From an uncultured archaeon (GTDB lineage: Archaea; Nanobdellota; Nanobdellia; Pacearchaeales; GW2011-AR1): a stretch of DNA of 39,627 bases. The stretch covers positions 1-39,627 of the forward strand of contig CABMGE010000025.1 of assembly GCA_902385625.1 (NCBI GenBank), given 5' to 3'. Below the pieces are notes generated by a model. The model did no database searches. It worked only from the letters and a program-made list of their open reading frames with translations, and was not told the DNA's origin. The stretch's first letter is position 1; every line of letters begins with the position of its first letter. The translations under genes and the position numbers were made by a program. This document shows positions 38,706-39,627 of this stretch, piece by piece.

Positions 38706-39335
38706 ATGGATCTGAAAAGGCAATGGATAAATGAGATTTGGAGTAATAAATATCTTATATTAATATCTCTTATTTTTCTTTTAATTGCTGTAATTCTTGA
38801 CCTTACTGCAGGAAATTATGTTACAAGAACTCCTGCTGTTGCAGCATCAGACCTTGTACTTGACCATATTCCAGTAGTGGACTTGGACTTTTTTTACGTA
38901 TATGGAATCATTACTGTGATTGCAGTTCTTTTTTTATATCCGTTATTTTTCAAGGTAAATAATTTTCATAAAGTAATTGCTCAATTCAGCTTACTTGTAA
39001 TGATTCGATCAATTTTCATCTGTTTTACACATCTTGCACTTCCAACTGATGCTCTTGACTTTCATGTTCCCCAGATATTCTCATATTTTAATTTCAAAAA
39101 TGATCTGTTTTTCTCAGGACATGCTGCTATTCCATTTTTAGGTTTTCTTCTTTTTCCTGAAAAGAAAATCAGATATTTCTTTTTATTCTTCTCAATTCTA
39201 CTTAGTGGGGTTGTTTTACTTATGCATGTTCACTATACAATCGATGTATTAAGCGCTTTTTTTATAACCTTTGGAACATTTAAGATAGGAGAATGGTTTT
39301 TTAATAAAATAAGTAGGTACAATGGACACAAATAA
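38706..39335 (+). CDS. PAP2/sphingomyelin-synthase-like membrane phosphotransferase
   Basis: A 209-residue protein with about six membrane helices. SDLVLDHIPVVDLDF near the front, FKNDLFFSGHAAIPFLGF (first active-site His) and MHVHYTIDVLSAFFI (second His and Asp) are the C3/C4-like motifs of the sphingomyelin synthase/PAP2_C family, which move phospho-head groups between lipids. In an archaeon the substrate is probably an ether lipid or lipid carrier phosphate. Its promoter faces that of the TVP38 gene (79 bases apart). Confidence 0.8.
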   Translation: MDLKRQWINEIWSNKYLILISLIFLLIAVILDLTAGNYVTRTPAVAASDLVLDHIPVVDLDFFYVYGIITVIAVLFLYPLFFKVNNFHKVIAQFSLLVMIRSIFICFTHLALPTDALDFHVPQIFSYFNFKNDLFFSGHAAIPFLGFLLFPEKKIRYFFLFFSILLSGVVLLMHVHYTIDVLSAFFITFGTFKIGEWFFNKISRYNGHK

Positions 39336-39614
39336 ACCTCATTTTTTACATTGATTTATCAAAAAGAAAAATTCTTATTTTTTATTAAAAATTTAAATGC
39401 ACTTATTTTAATCCAATCATCTGTAATCACTGATTACTTAGAGTTCTTAATTAATAGTTAGTTTCACCAATAGGAATTATAATCTCTCCTCGAAAGCACT
39501 AACACTATTTTTAATTTAAAATCTGTAAATACTGAGAACATATATGCTTCTAAAAGACCGGTATAAAAACAAACAAGTCTTTAAAAGGGGTTAAAATAAC
39601 CTTGATTTTGACAA
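39336..39614. other. Intergenic region at the right end
   Basis: No ORF is supported. GTAATC-ACT-GATTAC (39423-39437) is a perfect 6-base inverted repeat in the middle, and an A/T-rich end (ttaaaagg, 39581-39588) could be a TATA box for a gene starting at 39615. Confidence 0.4.
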
Positions 39615-39627
39615 AATGGTTCAACAC
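39615..39627 (+). CDS. Possible start of a gene cut by the window edge
   Basis: ATG at 39615 opens MVQH before the edge. A TATA-like ttaaaagg about 27 bases upstream fits the leaderless pattern of this genome. Too short to judge. Confidence 0.25.

Overview
The window is from an A+T-rich archaeal chromosome, most likely a DPANN lineage (Woesearchaeota/Pacearchaeota-like; this placement is inferred from the gene set). The archaeal signs are a group II chaperonin (thermosome), an archaeal/eukaryal-type glycyl-tRNA synthetase, a TrmB-type regulator, tRNA genes without encoded CCA, a C1-G72 tRNA-Tyr, and TATA boxes about 25 bases upstream of many start codons (leaderless genes) beside a second gene class with strong GGAGG ribosome binding sites. 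No insertion sequence, integrase or CRISPR array was seen.

Layout. 1-5.2 kb: the end of a dockerin-like protein, several small unknown genes, mntP, dut, a tiny zinc ribbon, a deoxyhypusine-synthase-like protein, tRNA-Gly and a membrane-anchored hydrolase. 5.2-8.2 kb: a tight minus-strand operon with zinc ribbon, amidohydrolase, CoaC, Nudix and CoaB, so the usual CoaBC fusion is split in two with a Nudix gene between. 8.3-11.6 kb: an AbrB/PhoU-like regulator, a GalT-like protein and a membrane-AlbA_2 fusion. 12-15.4 kb: a SNF2 helicase and an overlapping coiled-coil, cysteine-rich partner, behind a structured leader with a 16-codon ORF. 15.4-18.7 kb: thermosome with a small co-transcribed partner, a CBS-zinc protein and an unknown protein. 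18.9-22.7 kb: surface proteins, tRNA-Tyr and two tandem Gly-rich secreted proteins with homologous leaders. 23.4-27.2 kb: an eight-gene operon, mostly uncharacterised, with an HExxH peptidase, an acyltransferase-like membrane protein and a DUF1284-like protein. 27.4-31.6 kb: an all-acidic mini-protein, a metzincin, tRNA-Asp, a TrmB regulator and small genes. 31.6-33.1 kb: glycyl-tRNA synthetase interrupted by one in-frame TAA. 33.2-39.3 kb: an envelope/glycolipid cluster of three glycosyltransferases, two paralogous hydrolases, a TVP38-type protein and a PAP2/sphingomyelin-synthase-like protein.

The most unusual signals are not classical genes. (1) Structured elements recur in intergenic regions, mostly just after stop codons: a short hairpin followed by a hairpin whose loop is RTAAA, and in three copies also a TTGTTT(T)A-stem with compensating changes. 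(2) The two Gly-rich genes share a 120-base promoter-leader with identical spacing and a long-range stem kept by a U-G wobble. (3) The TAA in glycyl-tRNA synthetase falls exactly on the conserved motif 3 Glu codon while the reading frame stays intact on both sides.
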